In this document: positions 6,529 through 13,266 of the stretch, in pieces
Layout: each line of letters starts with the position of its first letter
Numbering within the stretch: the first letter of the stretch is position 1
Assembly (NCBI GenBank): GCA_002365025.1
Contig: DEYX01000307.1
Span: 1 to 17,327 of the forward strand
DNA from: Hungatella sp. UBA3147
Lineage (GTDB): Bacteria; Bacillota; Clostridia; Lachnospirales; Lachnospiraceae
Length of the DNA stretch: 17,327 nt
Direction of reading: 5' to 3'
The notes under the pieces: generated by a model
Told to the model about the DNA's origin: nothing
Database searches by the model: none
What the model saw: the letters and a program-made list of their open reading frames with translations, nothing else
Program-made: the position numbers and the translations under genes

Positions 6529-7535
6529 AAAGCGGCCGGTTCCCAAGGAAAGTCTTTTGGTTAATACTAAAACAGCTCATACGGATGGCTGTCCTCCTTT
6601 TTTTGGTAAGCGCAGCAGCTTTTTTTCTGGTATCGGTTTCCCCTATTGATCCGTTAAAGGTCAATATTGGCCAGGCAGCTCTTGGCTCTATGAGCCAGGA
6701 GCAGATCGCAAAGCTTTCGGAATACTGGGGAACCGGCTTACCGCCGGCAGAACGGTTTCTTTCCTGGGCCGGCGATTTTCTAAAGGGGGATATGGGAACC
6801 TCTCTTTTATACCGACAGCCGGTTTCTCATGTGATTGGTCTGAAACTGTCAAATTCCCTGTGGCTGATGGCAGTTTCCTGGCTGGTTTCCGGAGGAGCCG
6901 GCTTTGCCCTGGGAACCCTGGCTGGTGCTAACAGGGGAAAAGCGGTGGATAAGGTGATCTCCGCTTATGCTCTTATAACCGCAAGCACTCCGGCTTTCTG
7001 GCTGGCGCTGGTGCTTTTGATGGTATTTGCTGTCTGGCTTAAAATACTTCCCATTGGGCTAAGCGTCCCCATAGGCATGGAAGCGGCAGAGGTCACTATA
7101 AAGGACAGGGCAGTGCATGGGATCTTGCCCTGCCTGACCCTTTCCATTACCGGAATGTCCAATATCCTTCTCCATACAAGAGAGAAGATGATCCAGGTTA
7201 TGGAAAGTGATTATGTCCTCTTTGCAAGAGCAAGGGGAGAGTCCAAAAGCCAGATTGTCTTTCGTCACGGAATCAGGAACATTCTACTGCCTGCCCTGAC
7301 CCTTCAGTTTGCCTCGGTCAGCGAAATCTTTGGAGGTTCGGTTTTGGTGGAACAGGTGTTTTCTTATCCGGGACTGGGCCAGGCGGCTGTGACGGCCGGA
7401 CTTGGCGGTGATATTCCGTTGCTACTGGGGATCACGGTCATCAGTGCGGCTATTGTATTTACAGGAAATTTTATTGCTAACGTACTTTACGGCGTGGTGG
7501 ACCCAAGAATGAGGAAAGGGAGGAAGGTCGCATGA
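6525..7535 (+). CDS. ABC transporter permease, NikB/DppB type
   Basis: 336 residues starting at the ATG in an ATGA overlap with the binding-protein stop; GGAG lies about 10 bases upstream. Typical first permease of peptide/nickel importers: an N-terminal membrane span (LIRMAVLLFLVSAAAFFLVS), then a periplasm-like loop with SPIDPLK and the conserved GDMGTSLLYRQPV, and five more spans. The cytoplasmic EAA loop is visible at SDYVLFARARGESKSQIVFRHGIRNILLPALT, followed by GGSVLVEQVFSYPGLGQ and the terminal NVLYGVVDPRMR. It forms the channel with the next gene's product. Substrate assignment (nickel) rests on the operon, not on this protein. Confidence 0.9.
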   Translation: MKSGRFPRKVFWLILKQLIRMAVLLFLVSAAAFFLVSVSPIDPLKVNIGQAALGSMSQEQIAKLSEYWGTGLPPAERFLSWAGDFLKGDMGTSLLYRQPVSHVIGLKLSNSLWLMAVSWLVSGGAGFALGTLAGANRGKAVDKVISAYALITASTPAFWLALVLLMVFAVWLKILPIGLSVPIGMEAAEVTIKDRAVHGILPCLTLSITGMSNILLHTREKMIQVMESDYVLFARARGESKSQIVFRHGIRNILLPALTLQFASVSEIFGGSVLVEQVFSYPGLGQAAVTAGLGGDIPLLLGITVISAAIVFTGNFIANVLYGVVDPRMRKGRKVA

Positions 7536-8356
7536 AACAATGGAATGGCCGGAAGTCCATGGTATGCCTCCTGGTGCTTTTCATCTCCCTTTTGGCAGCT
7601 GTTACCATTGTCGGGCAGCTTTACAGGACAGAGGCCCTTGTCACTGATTTTTCCAGAAAAAATATGCCGCCCTGCTTTTCTCATCCCTTTGGGACGGACT
7701 GGATGGGCCGGGATATGTTTGCCAGGACCATGACCGGTCTTTCCATGAGCATCCGCATAGGCCTTCTCACAGCAGCGGTCAGCACAGTGATTGCTTTTTT
7801 TCTGGGACTTTTTGCAGCATCCATGGGAAGAGCGGCGGATGGGGTTGTGGTCGGGCTCATTGATCTTGTCATGGGGATTCCTCATATCCTCCTGCTGGTT
7901 TTGATCTCCTTTGCCTTGGGGAAAGGCTTTAAAGGAGTTGTAGTGGGAATTTCTTTGACCCACTGGACTTCCCTTGCCAGGCTGATCAGGGGAGAGGTTC
8001 TTCAGCTTAAGGAAAGCCAGTACATAAAAATCTCCCGTAAACTTGGCCACGGCGGGTTTGAAACAGCCCTTAAGCATATGACGCCTCATTTGATTCCTCA
8101 GCTTCTTGTTGGGCTTGTACTGTTATTTCCCCATGCCATCCTTCATGAGGCCAGCATCACGTTCCTGGGCTTCGGGCTTTCCTCAGAGCAGCCTGCCATC
8201 GGCGTGATCCTGTCAGAGAGCATGAAATATCTGTCAATGGGGAAATGGTGGCTGGCGCTGTTTCCAGGAGCATTTCTGGTTGCTGTTGTTTTGCTGTTTC
8301 ATCTAACAGGAGAGATGGTGGGCAGGCTTATAGACCCGGGCGCCCTGCATCAGTAG
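7532..8356 (+). CDS. ABC transporter permease, NikC/DppC type
   Basis: 274 residues, ATG overlapping the previous stop by ATGA, with GGGAGGAAGG upstream. One N-terminal span (residues about 9-29), then the subfamily signature HPFGTDWMGRDMFARTMTG (residues 51-69), followed by five hydrophobic segments. The EAA-type coupling loop reads SQYIKISRKLGHGGFETALKHMTPHLIPQ, and the family ending EASITFLGFGLSSEQPAIGVIL is present, closing with MVGRLIDPGALHQ. It pairs with the preceding permease. The next gene starts 11 bases after the stop. Confidence 0.9.
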   Translation: MKQWNGRKSMVCLLVLFISLLAAVTIVGQLYRTEALVTDFSRKNMPPCFSHPFGTDWMGRDMFARTMTGLSMSIRIGLLTAAVSTVIAFFLGLFAASMGRAADGVVVGLIDLVMGIPHILLLVLISFALGKGFKGVVVGISLTHWTSLARLIRGEVLQLKESQYIKISRKLGHGGFETALKHMTPHLIPQLLVGLVLLFPHAILHEASITFLGFGLSSEQPAIGVILSESMKYLSMGKWWLALFPGAFLVAVVLLFHLTGEMVGRLIDPGALHQ

Positions 8357-8367
8357 GAGGGAATGGA

Positions 8368-9303
8368 TTGGAAGAGAAGAAAACGGTTCTGTCGGTAAAA
8401 AAACTGTCAGTATCATTTACCCAATATAAGCGATGGATCAAAAGAACCACTCTTTTGGCTGTCAAGGACGTAAGCCTGACCGTGAGGGAAGGAGAACTGG
8501 TGGCAGTGGTGGGTTCCAGTGGTTCGGGAAAAAGCCTTCTGGCCCATGGGGTACTGGGAATCCTGCCATATAATGCGGCATGGTCCGGGGAGATATCTTA
8601 TTATGGGGAGAGGCTTACGGAAAAACGGCTGGGACAGCTTCGGGGGAAGGAGATCGTTCTGGTCCCTCAAAGCGTTTCTTATCTGGATCCCTTAATGAAG
8701 GCGGGGGCTCAGATCAGGAAAGGGAAACGGGATCAGGGAAGCATGGGTGAAAGCTTTAAAACCCTTAAGCGGTATGGGCTTGATGAGACTGTGGAAAAGC
8801 TTTATCCCTTTGAACTGTCAGGGGGAATGACCAGAAGGATCTTAATTTCCACTGCTGTCATGGAAAAACCTAAGCTGGTCATAGCGGATGAGCCTACACC
8901 GGGCCTGCATCTGGATGCGGCAAAACGGGTGCTGTCCCATTTTAGGGAAATGGCCGATGAAGGAGCCGGTGTGCTTCTCATCACCCATGACCTGGAGTTG
9001 GCGCTGGAGGTCGCTGACCGGATTGTGGTATTCTATGCCGGTACCAGCGTTGAGGAAGCATCTGCCGCTGATTTCAGAGAGGAAAGACTCCTACGTCATC
9101 CATACTCAAAGGCCCTTTACAGGGCTATGCCGGATCATGGATTCCAGGCTGCACCGGGAGCCCAGCCTTATTTAAAGGACCGCCCTTCCGGCTGCCCCTA
9201 TGCCCCCAGGTGTGAATACCGGGAGGCAAGATGTTTAAAGGAAGTGGATTACATCGGCCTGGCTGGAGGAATGGTCCGGTGCGTAAAAGCAGAGGAGAGA
9301 TAA
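8368..9303 (+). CDS. ABC transporter ATPase, NikD/DppD type (TTG start)
   Basis: 311 residues. I place the start at the TTG at 8368 because AGGAGGG lies 6 bases upstream. The nearby ATG at 8363 is in another frame, and the upstream in-frame extension to 8245 lies inside the permease gene. Motifs: Walker A GSSGSGKS (49-56), Q-loop Gln101, signature LSGGM (150-154), Walker B LVIADEP (Asp174, Glu175), H-loop His207. The D-loop region reads PTPGLHLD rather than the usual PTTALD. The C-terminal oligopeptide/dipeptide extension carries RHPYSKALYRAMP and four cysteines (276, 282, 289, 305) in the GCPYAPRCEY context. It powers import with the next ATPase. Confidence 0.9.
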   Translation: MEEKKTVLSVKKLSVSFTQYKRWIKRTTLLAVKDVSLTVREGELVAVVGSSGSGKSLLAHGVLGILPYNAAWSGEISYYGERLTEKRLGQLRGKEIVLVPQSVSYLDPLMKAGAQIRKGKRDQGSMGESFKTLKRYGLDETVEKLYPFELSGGMTRRILISTAVMEKPKLVIADEPTPGLHLDAAKRVLSHFREMADEGAGVLLITHDLELALEVADRIVVFYAGTSVEEASAADFREERLLRHPYSKALYRAMPDHGFQAAPGAQPYLKDRPSGCPYAPRCEYREARCLKEVDYIGLAGGMVRCVKAEER

Positions 9304-9912
9304 GTGAGACTGGAAGCAAAAAACATATCATTCCGATATGATAATGGGAATAGGCAGATATTAAATAATCTGACCATGTATATGGACAGTGGGGAACGTC
9401 TGGGGCTGATTGCTCCCAGCGGTTTCGGGAAGACCACCTGCTGCAAAATTCTTGCCGGATATGAAAAACCGGATCAGGGAGAGGTGCTTTTAGACGGAAA
9501 GTCCCTTTCTTCCTGCAAGGGATATTGTCCAGTCCAGATGATCTGGCAGCATCCGGAAAATTCTGTAAATCCAAGGCTTAAGCTTAAGGAGGTTTTAAAG
9601 GAGGGGGATGGAGTGGAAGACCGGGTGATCAAAGGTCTGGGTATCGAAACGGAATGGTTAAACCGGTACCCGGCTGAGGTTTCGGGAGGTGAGCTTCAGC
9701 GTTTCTGCATTGCCCGGGCCCTTGGCGGCGGAACCAGGTTTCTCCTTGCGGATGAGATCAGTACCATGCTGGATTTGATCACCCAGAGCCAGATCTGGAA
9801 TTTTCTCATATCAGAAGTGGAGAGACGTAACATCGGCCTATTGGTAGTCAGTCATTCCCAGGGTCTTTTAGAACGCGTTTGCACAAGGAGACTTGATCTG
9901 CGCGGGCAATGA
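9304..9912 (+). CDS. ABC transporter ATPase, NikE/DppF type, short form (GTG start)
   Basis: 202 residues, GTG start one base after the preceding stop with GGAGAG 5-6 bases upstream. Motifs: Walker A APSGFGKT (37-44, where the first Gly is replaced by Ala), Q-loop Gln82, signature SGGELQ (127-132), Walker B FLLADE (Asp150, Glu151), H-loop His184. It ends soon after the H-loop (RLDLRGQ) and lacks the ~60-residue C-terminal extension seen in the preceding ATPase and in many OppF/DppF proteins. All catalytic residues for ATP hydrolysis appear present despite the Walker A change. It is expected to pair with the preceding ATPase in a heterodimer. Confidence 0.87.
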   Translation: MRLEAKNISFRYDNGNRQILNNLTMYMDSGERLGLIAPSGFGKTTCCKILAGYEKPDQGEVLLDGKSLSSCKGYCPVQMIWQHPENSVNPRLKLKEVLKEGDGVEDRVIKGLGIETEWLNRYPAEVSGGELQRFCIARALGGGTRFLLADEISTMLDLITQSQIWNFLISEVERRNIGLLVVSHSQGLLERVCTRRLDLRGQ

Positions 9913-9920
9913 GCTAAACT

Positions 9921-9941
9921 AAAACGCACAGAGTGTGTTTT
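9921..9941 (+). other. intercistronic hairpin between the transporter and lar genes
   Basis: AAAACGCAC (9921-9929), loop AGA, GTGTGTTTT (9933-9941) pairs over 9 positions with one G-U. It sits in the 72-base gap between the last ATPase and larB. The following T run is only the stem's own TTTT and then CCC, so termination would be weak. It may partly separate transporter and lar expression or mark an RNA processing site. Confidence 0.4.
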
Positions 9942-9984
9942 CCCTAGCATAAACGGAATATTGTAAGAGGAGGAAGTCGGGATC

Positions 9985-10728
9985 ATGGATATTAGAGATA
10001 TGCTTAACCTGGTAAAAACAGGAGAAATGGAAATTCAGGAAGCAGAACAGCTGTTAAAGGATCTTCCTTATGAGGACCTGGGGTATGCAAAGCTGGACCA
10101 TCACAGGGCGCTTCGTTCCGGCTTTGGAGAGACGGTCTTTTGCCAGGGAAAGCCGGACCCATACCTGGTAGAGATTTATAGGAAATTCTATGTAAGAGAC
10201 GGTGAAGTGCTGGGAACCAGGGCCTCTGAGGAGCAATTTGAACTGGTGAGATCTGTTGTGCAGGAGGTTCAGTATGATCCCATATCCAGGATCTTAAAGG
10301 CAGAGCGGACGGAAAAAGAAAGGAAGGGATGCGTGGCGGTCTGTACAGGAGGTACGGCGGACATCCCGGTAGCGGAGGAGGCGGCACAGACTGCGGAATA
10401 TTTCGGCTGTCACGTGGATCGGATATACGATGTGGGAGTAGCCGGAATCCACCGTCTTCTGTCCCAGAGAGACAGGATCCGGAATGCCAACTGCATTATT
10501 GCAGTGGCAGGAATGGAAGGGGCTTTGGGAACGGTGATCGCAGGGCTGGCGGACTGCCCGGTCATCGCGGTTCCCACCTCGGTAGGCTACGGAGCCAGCT
10601 TTCATGGGCTCTCTGCTCTTCTTACAATGCTTAATTCCTGCGCGAATGGAATTTCCGTTGTAAATATTGATAATGGATATGGGGCGGGGTATCTTGCGAC
10701 ACAAATCAATCGACTGGCGGTGAAATAA
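9985..10728 (+). CDS. larB: LarB, NPN cofactor biosynthesis: pyridinium-3,5-biscarboxylic acid mononucleotide synthase
   Basis: 247 residues, ATG at 9985 with AGAGGAGG about 11 bases upstream. LarB carboxylates and hydrolyses nicotinic acid adenine dinucleotide to the biscarboxylated pyridinium mononucleotide, the first step to the nickel-pincer cofactor. It is a cytoplasmic enzyme with an N-terminal domain (LDHHRALRSGFGETVFCQGK, about residues 37-56) and a C-terminal PurE-like domain: CTGGTADIPVAEEAA (120-134), DVGVAGIHRLL, GMEGALGTVIAGL with Glu178, VPTSVGYGASFHGLSALLTM, and NSCANGISVVNIDNGYGAG with Cys219. The Glu178-Cys219 spacing of 41 equals that of the catalytic Glu180/Cys221 pair of the Lactiplantibacillus plantarum enzyme as I recall it. 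One base separates it from larC. Confidence 0.95.
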   Translation: MDIRDMLNLVKTGEMEIQEAEQLLKDLPYEDLGYAKLDHHRALRSGFGETVFCQGKPDPYLVEIYRKFYVRDGEVLGTRASEEQFELVRSVVQEVQYDPISRILKAERTEKERKGCVAVCTGGTADIPVAEEAAQTAEYFGCHVDRIYDVGVAGIHRLLSQRDRIRNANCIIAVAGMEGALGTVIAGLADCPVIAVPTSVGYGASFHGLSALLTMLNSCANGISVVNIDNGYGAGYLATQINRLAVK

Positions 10729-10729
10729 G

Positions 10730-12064
10730 ATGGGAAAAATACTGTATTTGGAATGTAACTCAGGAATCAGCGGTGATATGACGGTAGGCGCTCTTTTAGA
10801 CCTGGGAGCAGACAAGCAGGCTTTTACAAAGGCTCTGCAAAGCCTGGGAGTGGACGGTTATCATCTACACTTTGGCAGGACCAGGAAATCCGGACTGGAT
10901 GCTTATGATTTTGATGTTCATTTGGAAAATGAAGGGCATGGCCATAAGCATGATCACGACAATGACCATGATCTCAATTATAGCCATGACCAAAGCCACC
11001 ATGAGCATAATCACGATCATAGCCACAGCCACGACCACGATCACGACCAAAGCCATGACCATAACCATGACCATAACCATAACCATGGCCATGATCATCC
11101 CCAAGTCCACCGGAATCTCCAGGATATATATAAAATCATTGACCGGCTGGATTCCAACAGCAGGGTAAAGGCAATGGCGAAGCGGATGTTTGATATCGTG
11201 GCGGAGGCGGAGTCAAAAGCTCATGGAATCCCAGTGGAAGAGGTCCATTTTCATGAGGTTGGAGCCATTGATTCCATTGTGGACATCATTGGTGTGGCGG
11301 TTTGTGTGGACAGCCTGGGAGTGGATGAGATCGTGGTATCTCCTTTGTCAGAAGGATATGGAAGCGTCCGCTGCCAGCATGGTGTTATCCCGGTTCCTGT
11401 TCCGGCGACAGCTAACATTGTGTCGGCCCATGGTCTAAGGCTTCGCTTTACGGACAATGAAGGGGAGATGGTAACCCCTACCGGAGCTGCCATAGCTGCC
11501 GCCCTTGGGACAAGAAAGGATCTTCCTTCCTCCTTTCAGATCTTAAAGACAGGGCTTGGTGCAGGGAAGAAGGACTTTAAACAGGCAAATGTTCTGCGGG
11601 CCATGCTGCTTCTGGAAGAGGAAGAAGGGGCAGGAGAAAATATGTGGGTTTTAGAGGCCAATATTGACGATTGCAGCGGGGAATCCTTTGGTTTTGCCAT
11701 GGAATCCTTATTGGAAGCCGGAGCGGCTGATATCTGGTATACACCTGTATTCATGAAAAAGAACCGTCCAGCCTATATGCTTAGCCTGATCTGCAGGGAA
11801 GAGGAGATAAGCAGAATGGAAGATATTCTGTTCATTCAAACCACTACCATCGGAGTGAGAAGATACCCGGTAGCCAGAACCATTTTAAACCGAAAAAAAA
11901 GGAAGGTCATGACAAAATATGGGGAGGCGGAGGTAAAAATCTGCACCTACAAAGACAGGACCTTCTGCTACCCGGAATATGAAAGTGTAAGAAGTATTTG
12001 CAGACAAAATGGGCTGGATTATCAGACGGTATACAGTATCATACGCATGGAGGCGGAGAAATAA
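10730..12064 (+). CDS. larC: LarC, nickel insertase (cyclometallase) of NPN cofactor synthesis, undivided form
   Basis: 444 residues. Opens with the family signature GKILYLECNSGISGDMTVGALLDLG. LarC inserts nickel into the thiolated pyridinium mononucleotide in a CTP-dependent reaction. Other family stretches: EAESKAHGIPVEEVHFHEVGAIDSIVDIIG (about residues 162-191), the LSEGYGSVRCQHGVIPVPVPAT loop, EGEMVTPTGAAI, and the C-terminal LarC2 part ANIDDCSGESFGFAMESLLEAGAADIWYTPVFMKKNRP. In L. plantarum LarC is made from two frames by a ribosomal frameshift; here it is one continuous frame. Residues 70-127 form a His-rich insertion with 24 histidines, a plausible nickel store. It overlaps larE by one base (TAATG). 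Confidence 0.95.
   Translation: MGKILYLECNSGISGDMTVGALLDLGADKQAFTKALQSLGVDGYHLHFGRTRKSGLDAYDFDVHLENEGHGHKHDHDNDHDLNYSHDQSHHEHNHDHSHSHDHDHDQSHDHNHDHNHNHGHDHPQVHRNLQDIYKIIDRLDSNSRVKAMAKRMFDIVAEAESKAHGIPVEEVHFHEVGAIDSIVDIIGVAVCVDSLGVDEIVVSPLSEGYGSVRCQHGVIPVPVPATANIVSAHGLRLRFTDNEGEMVTPTGAAIAAALGTRKDLPSSFQILKTGLGAGKKDFKQANVLRAMLLLEEEEGAGENMWVLEANIDDCSGESFGFAMESLLEAGAADIWYTPVFMKKNRPAYMLSLICREEEISRMEDILFIQTTTIGVRRYPVARTILNRKKRKVMTKYGEAEVKICTYKDRTFCYPEYESVRSICRQNGLDYQTVYSIIRMEAEK
10937..11110 (+). repeat. low-complexity CAT/GAC repeat coding the LarC His-rich segment
   Basis: Within larC the DNA alternates CAT/CAC with GAC/AAC/AGC codons. The clearest tandem part is at 11054-11095, where the 12-mer CATGACCATAAC occurs twice and is followed by CATAAC, CATGGC and CATGAT. 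The unit preserves frame, so length change by slippage would add or remove His-Asp/His-Asn pairs without breaking the gene. Confidence 0.85.
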
Positions 12065-12894
12065 TGGAACAGAACATGTTAGAAATAAAAATGAGACTGG
12101 AACAGATGATGGCAGAGTACGCCAAAGAGGATATCTGCCTGGCTTTTTCCGGAGGAGTGGATTCCAGTTTGTTACTGAAAGTAGCAGCAGATGCCGTAAG
12201 AAAGACGGGAAAAACTGTTTATGCGGTGACTTTTGACAGCCGTCTTCATCCCTCCTGTGATCTGGAAATTGCAGCCAGGGTAGCAAAGGAGCTGGGAGGA
12301 ACACATAAGGTGGTTTCCGTAAATGAACTGGAACAGGAGGAGATACGTTTTAATCCTGTAAACCGTTGTTATCTATGCAAAAAGAAGCTGTTTCAGTCTT
12401 TAAAGGATTATGCAGAGGAAATGGACATCCCTCATATCATGGATGGAACCAACGAAGATGATCTGCATGTTTACCGTCCGGGAATCAAAGCCTTAAGAGA
12501 ACTGGGAATCATCAGCCCTCTGGCAGAGCTTCACATCACCAAGGCCCTGGTAAAAGAGCTGGCCTCATGGTACGGGATCTCTGTGGCGTCCAGGCCTTCC
12601 GCTCCCTGTATGGCGACCCGTCTTCCTTATGGTACGGAAATTGATTATGATATTCTGAATCTTATTGGAAAAGGAGAGGAATTTGTAAGTTCTCTCGTAA
12701 AAGGAAATGTACGCCTGAGGCTTCATAAAGACATTGTCCGCATCGAAGTGGACAAGGAAGCGATGGGAAATCTGGTAGAGAAGAGCAGAGAGATCATTGC
12801 TTATTTAAAAGGATTGGGTTTTATCTATATCACCATGGATCTGGAAGGCTTCCGGTCCGGAAGCATGGATGTGGGAATAAAACCCATTGAGTAA
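12064..12894 (+). CDS. larE: LarE, ATP-dependent sulfur transferase of NPN cofactor synthesis
   Basis: 276 residues from the ATG at 12064 overlapping the larC stop, with GGAGGCGGAG upstream. LarE adenylates the carboxylates of the LarB product and replaces them by thiocarboxylates. The PP-loop is CLAFSGGVDSSLLLK (residues 25-39). Further family stretches: NRCYLCKKKLF (Cys102, Cys105), DGTNEDDLHVYRPG, and ASRPSAPCMATRLPYG with Cys182, matching the sacrificial sulfur-donor cysteine (Cys176) of the L. plantarum enzyme. Cys182 has no close second cysteine, so this looks like the self-sacrificing type rather than an iron-sulfur type, though the CxxC at 102/105 leaves some doubt. It is the last gene of the operon; a terminator follows 19 bases after the stop. 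Confidence 0.95.
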   Translation: MEQNMLEIKMRLEQMMAEYAKEDICLAFSGGVDSSLLLKVAADAVRKTGKTVYAVTFDSRLHPSCDLEIAARVAKELGGTHKVVSVNELEQEEIRFNPVNRCYLCKKKLFQSLKDYAEEMDIPHIMDGTNEDDLHVYRPGIKALRELGIISPLAELHITKALVKELASWYGISVASRPSAPCMATRLPYGTEIDYDILNLIGKGEEFVSSLVKGNVRLRLHKDIVRIEVDKEAMGNLVEKSREIIAYLKGLGFIYITMDLEGFRSGSMDVGIKPIE

Positions 12895-12912
12895 AAATTC
12901 ATACTGACACGT

Positions 12913-12948
12913 AAAAAGTGCATTTCCCCGACAGGAAACGCACTTTTT
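12913..12948 (+). terminator. Rho-independent terminator of the transporter-lar operon
   Basis: AAAAAGTGC (12913-12921) pairs with GCACTTTTT (12940-12948), continued after one A/C mismatch by TTTCC/GGAAA around a six-base loop. The A-rich and T-rich ends would work in both directions. Confidence 0.9.
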
Positions 12949-12974
12949 CTGCATATTCTGCTGACCGTATAAAC

Positions 12975-13045
12975 AAATCCCCGATAGCGGTCGAGCGGGA
13001 TAGCGCAGTGCCGTCAGGATTCGACAACACGACAAATGTGGATTT
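12975..13045. repeat. structured non-coding element, possible dispersed repeat
   Basis: GC-rich island between the lar terminator and the AT-rich region before pepD. AAATCC (12975-12980) faces GGATTT (13040-13045), GTCGA (12990-12994) faces TCGAC (13021-13025), CGG (12996-12998) faces CCG (13011-13013), and GATAGCG occurs twice (12983-12989, 12999-13005). Nested imperfect pairing of this kind is common in small mobile palindromic repeats or structured RNA. The rest of this 372-base gene-free stretch holds an AT-rich tract (13060-13112), the pepD promoter and its leader. Confidence 0.4.
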
Positions 13046-13113
13046 ATTAACAATAACCTAAAAAATGAATATTAATTAAAAAATAATATAATATTTGAAT
13101 ATAAGTTAAACAT

Positions 13114-13180
13114 TTAGCACAGAAATATTATGTGAAAATGTACAATAAATCCTATTGTAATTTGGCTTTGTTTGTGCTAA
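13114..13180. promoter_or_regulatory. nested inverted repeats over the pepD promoter
   Basis: Outer arms TTAGCACA (13114-13121) and TGTGCTAA (13173-13180) are perfect 8-bp complements; the right arm enters the -10. Inner dyad TACAATA (13141-13147), AATCC, TATTGTA (13153-13159) covers the -35. Both are placed where a repressor would block polymerase. The binding protein is unknown. Confidence 0.45.
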
Positions 13181-13183
13181 TAT
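13155..13183 (+). promoter_or_regulatory. pepD promoter
   Basis: TTGTAA (13155-13160), 17-bp spacer, TAATAT (13178-13183). Transcription would start near 13190, about 77 bases before the GTG start. Confidence 0.6.
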
Positions 13184-13203
13184 GAAAACACATATTTAGG
13201 TTT

Positions 13204-13240
13204 TTTGTCCGTGATCCTGTTTTAACATAAGGAGGACAAA
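13204..13240 (+). promoter_or_regulatory. leader hairpin that buries a first ribosome-site sequence before pepD
   Basis: TTTGTCC (13204-13210) pairs with GGACAAA (13234-13240), and TCCT (13215-13218) with AGGA (13230-13233), leaving a 4-base bulge and an 11-base loop. This hides AAGGAGG at 13229-13235, which has no start codon at the right distance. A second site AAAGGAG (13250-13256) lies outside the stem and serves the GTG at 13267. Confidence 0.45.
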
Positions 13241-13266
13241 TATATTAGTAAAGGAGAAAATATACC

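Noticed and set aside
7487..8089. 200-residue minus-strand reading frame opposite the second permease
   Set aside because: It is a His/Lys/Gly-rich antisense reading of a clear transporter gene, with no family motif and no ribosome site seen.
8245..8367. Upstream extension of the first ATPase inside the permease gene
   Set aside because: The extension is a Ser/Arg/Gly-rich out-of-frame reading of the permease; the TTG at 8368 has AGGAGGG at proper distance.
9921..9941. Treating the hairpin before larB as a full terminator that splits the operon
   Set aside because: The T run is only the stem's own four T and is followed by CCC. No promoter with proper elements was seen between it and larB.
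10865..11110. Minus-strand Met/Val-rich and plus-strand Ile/Thr/Met-rich frames across the larC repeat
   Set aside because: Both are by-products of the CAT/GAC repeat read in other frames. The Met-Val pattern is simply ATG/GTG from the complement of CAT/CAC.
10937..11110. CRISPR-like repetition in larC
   Set aside because: Units are 6-12 bases, contiguous and protein-coding, with no spacers.
12981..13030. tRNA-like look of the GC-rich island (GGATTCGAC resembles a T-loop)
   Set aside because: No acceptor stem, anticodon arm or CCA can be built around it.
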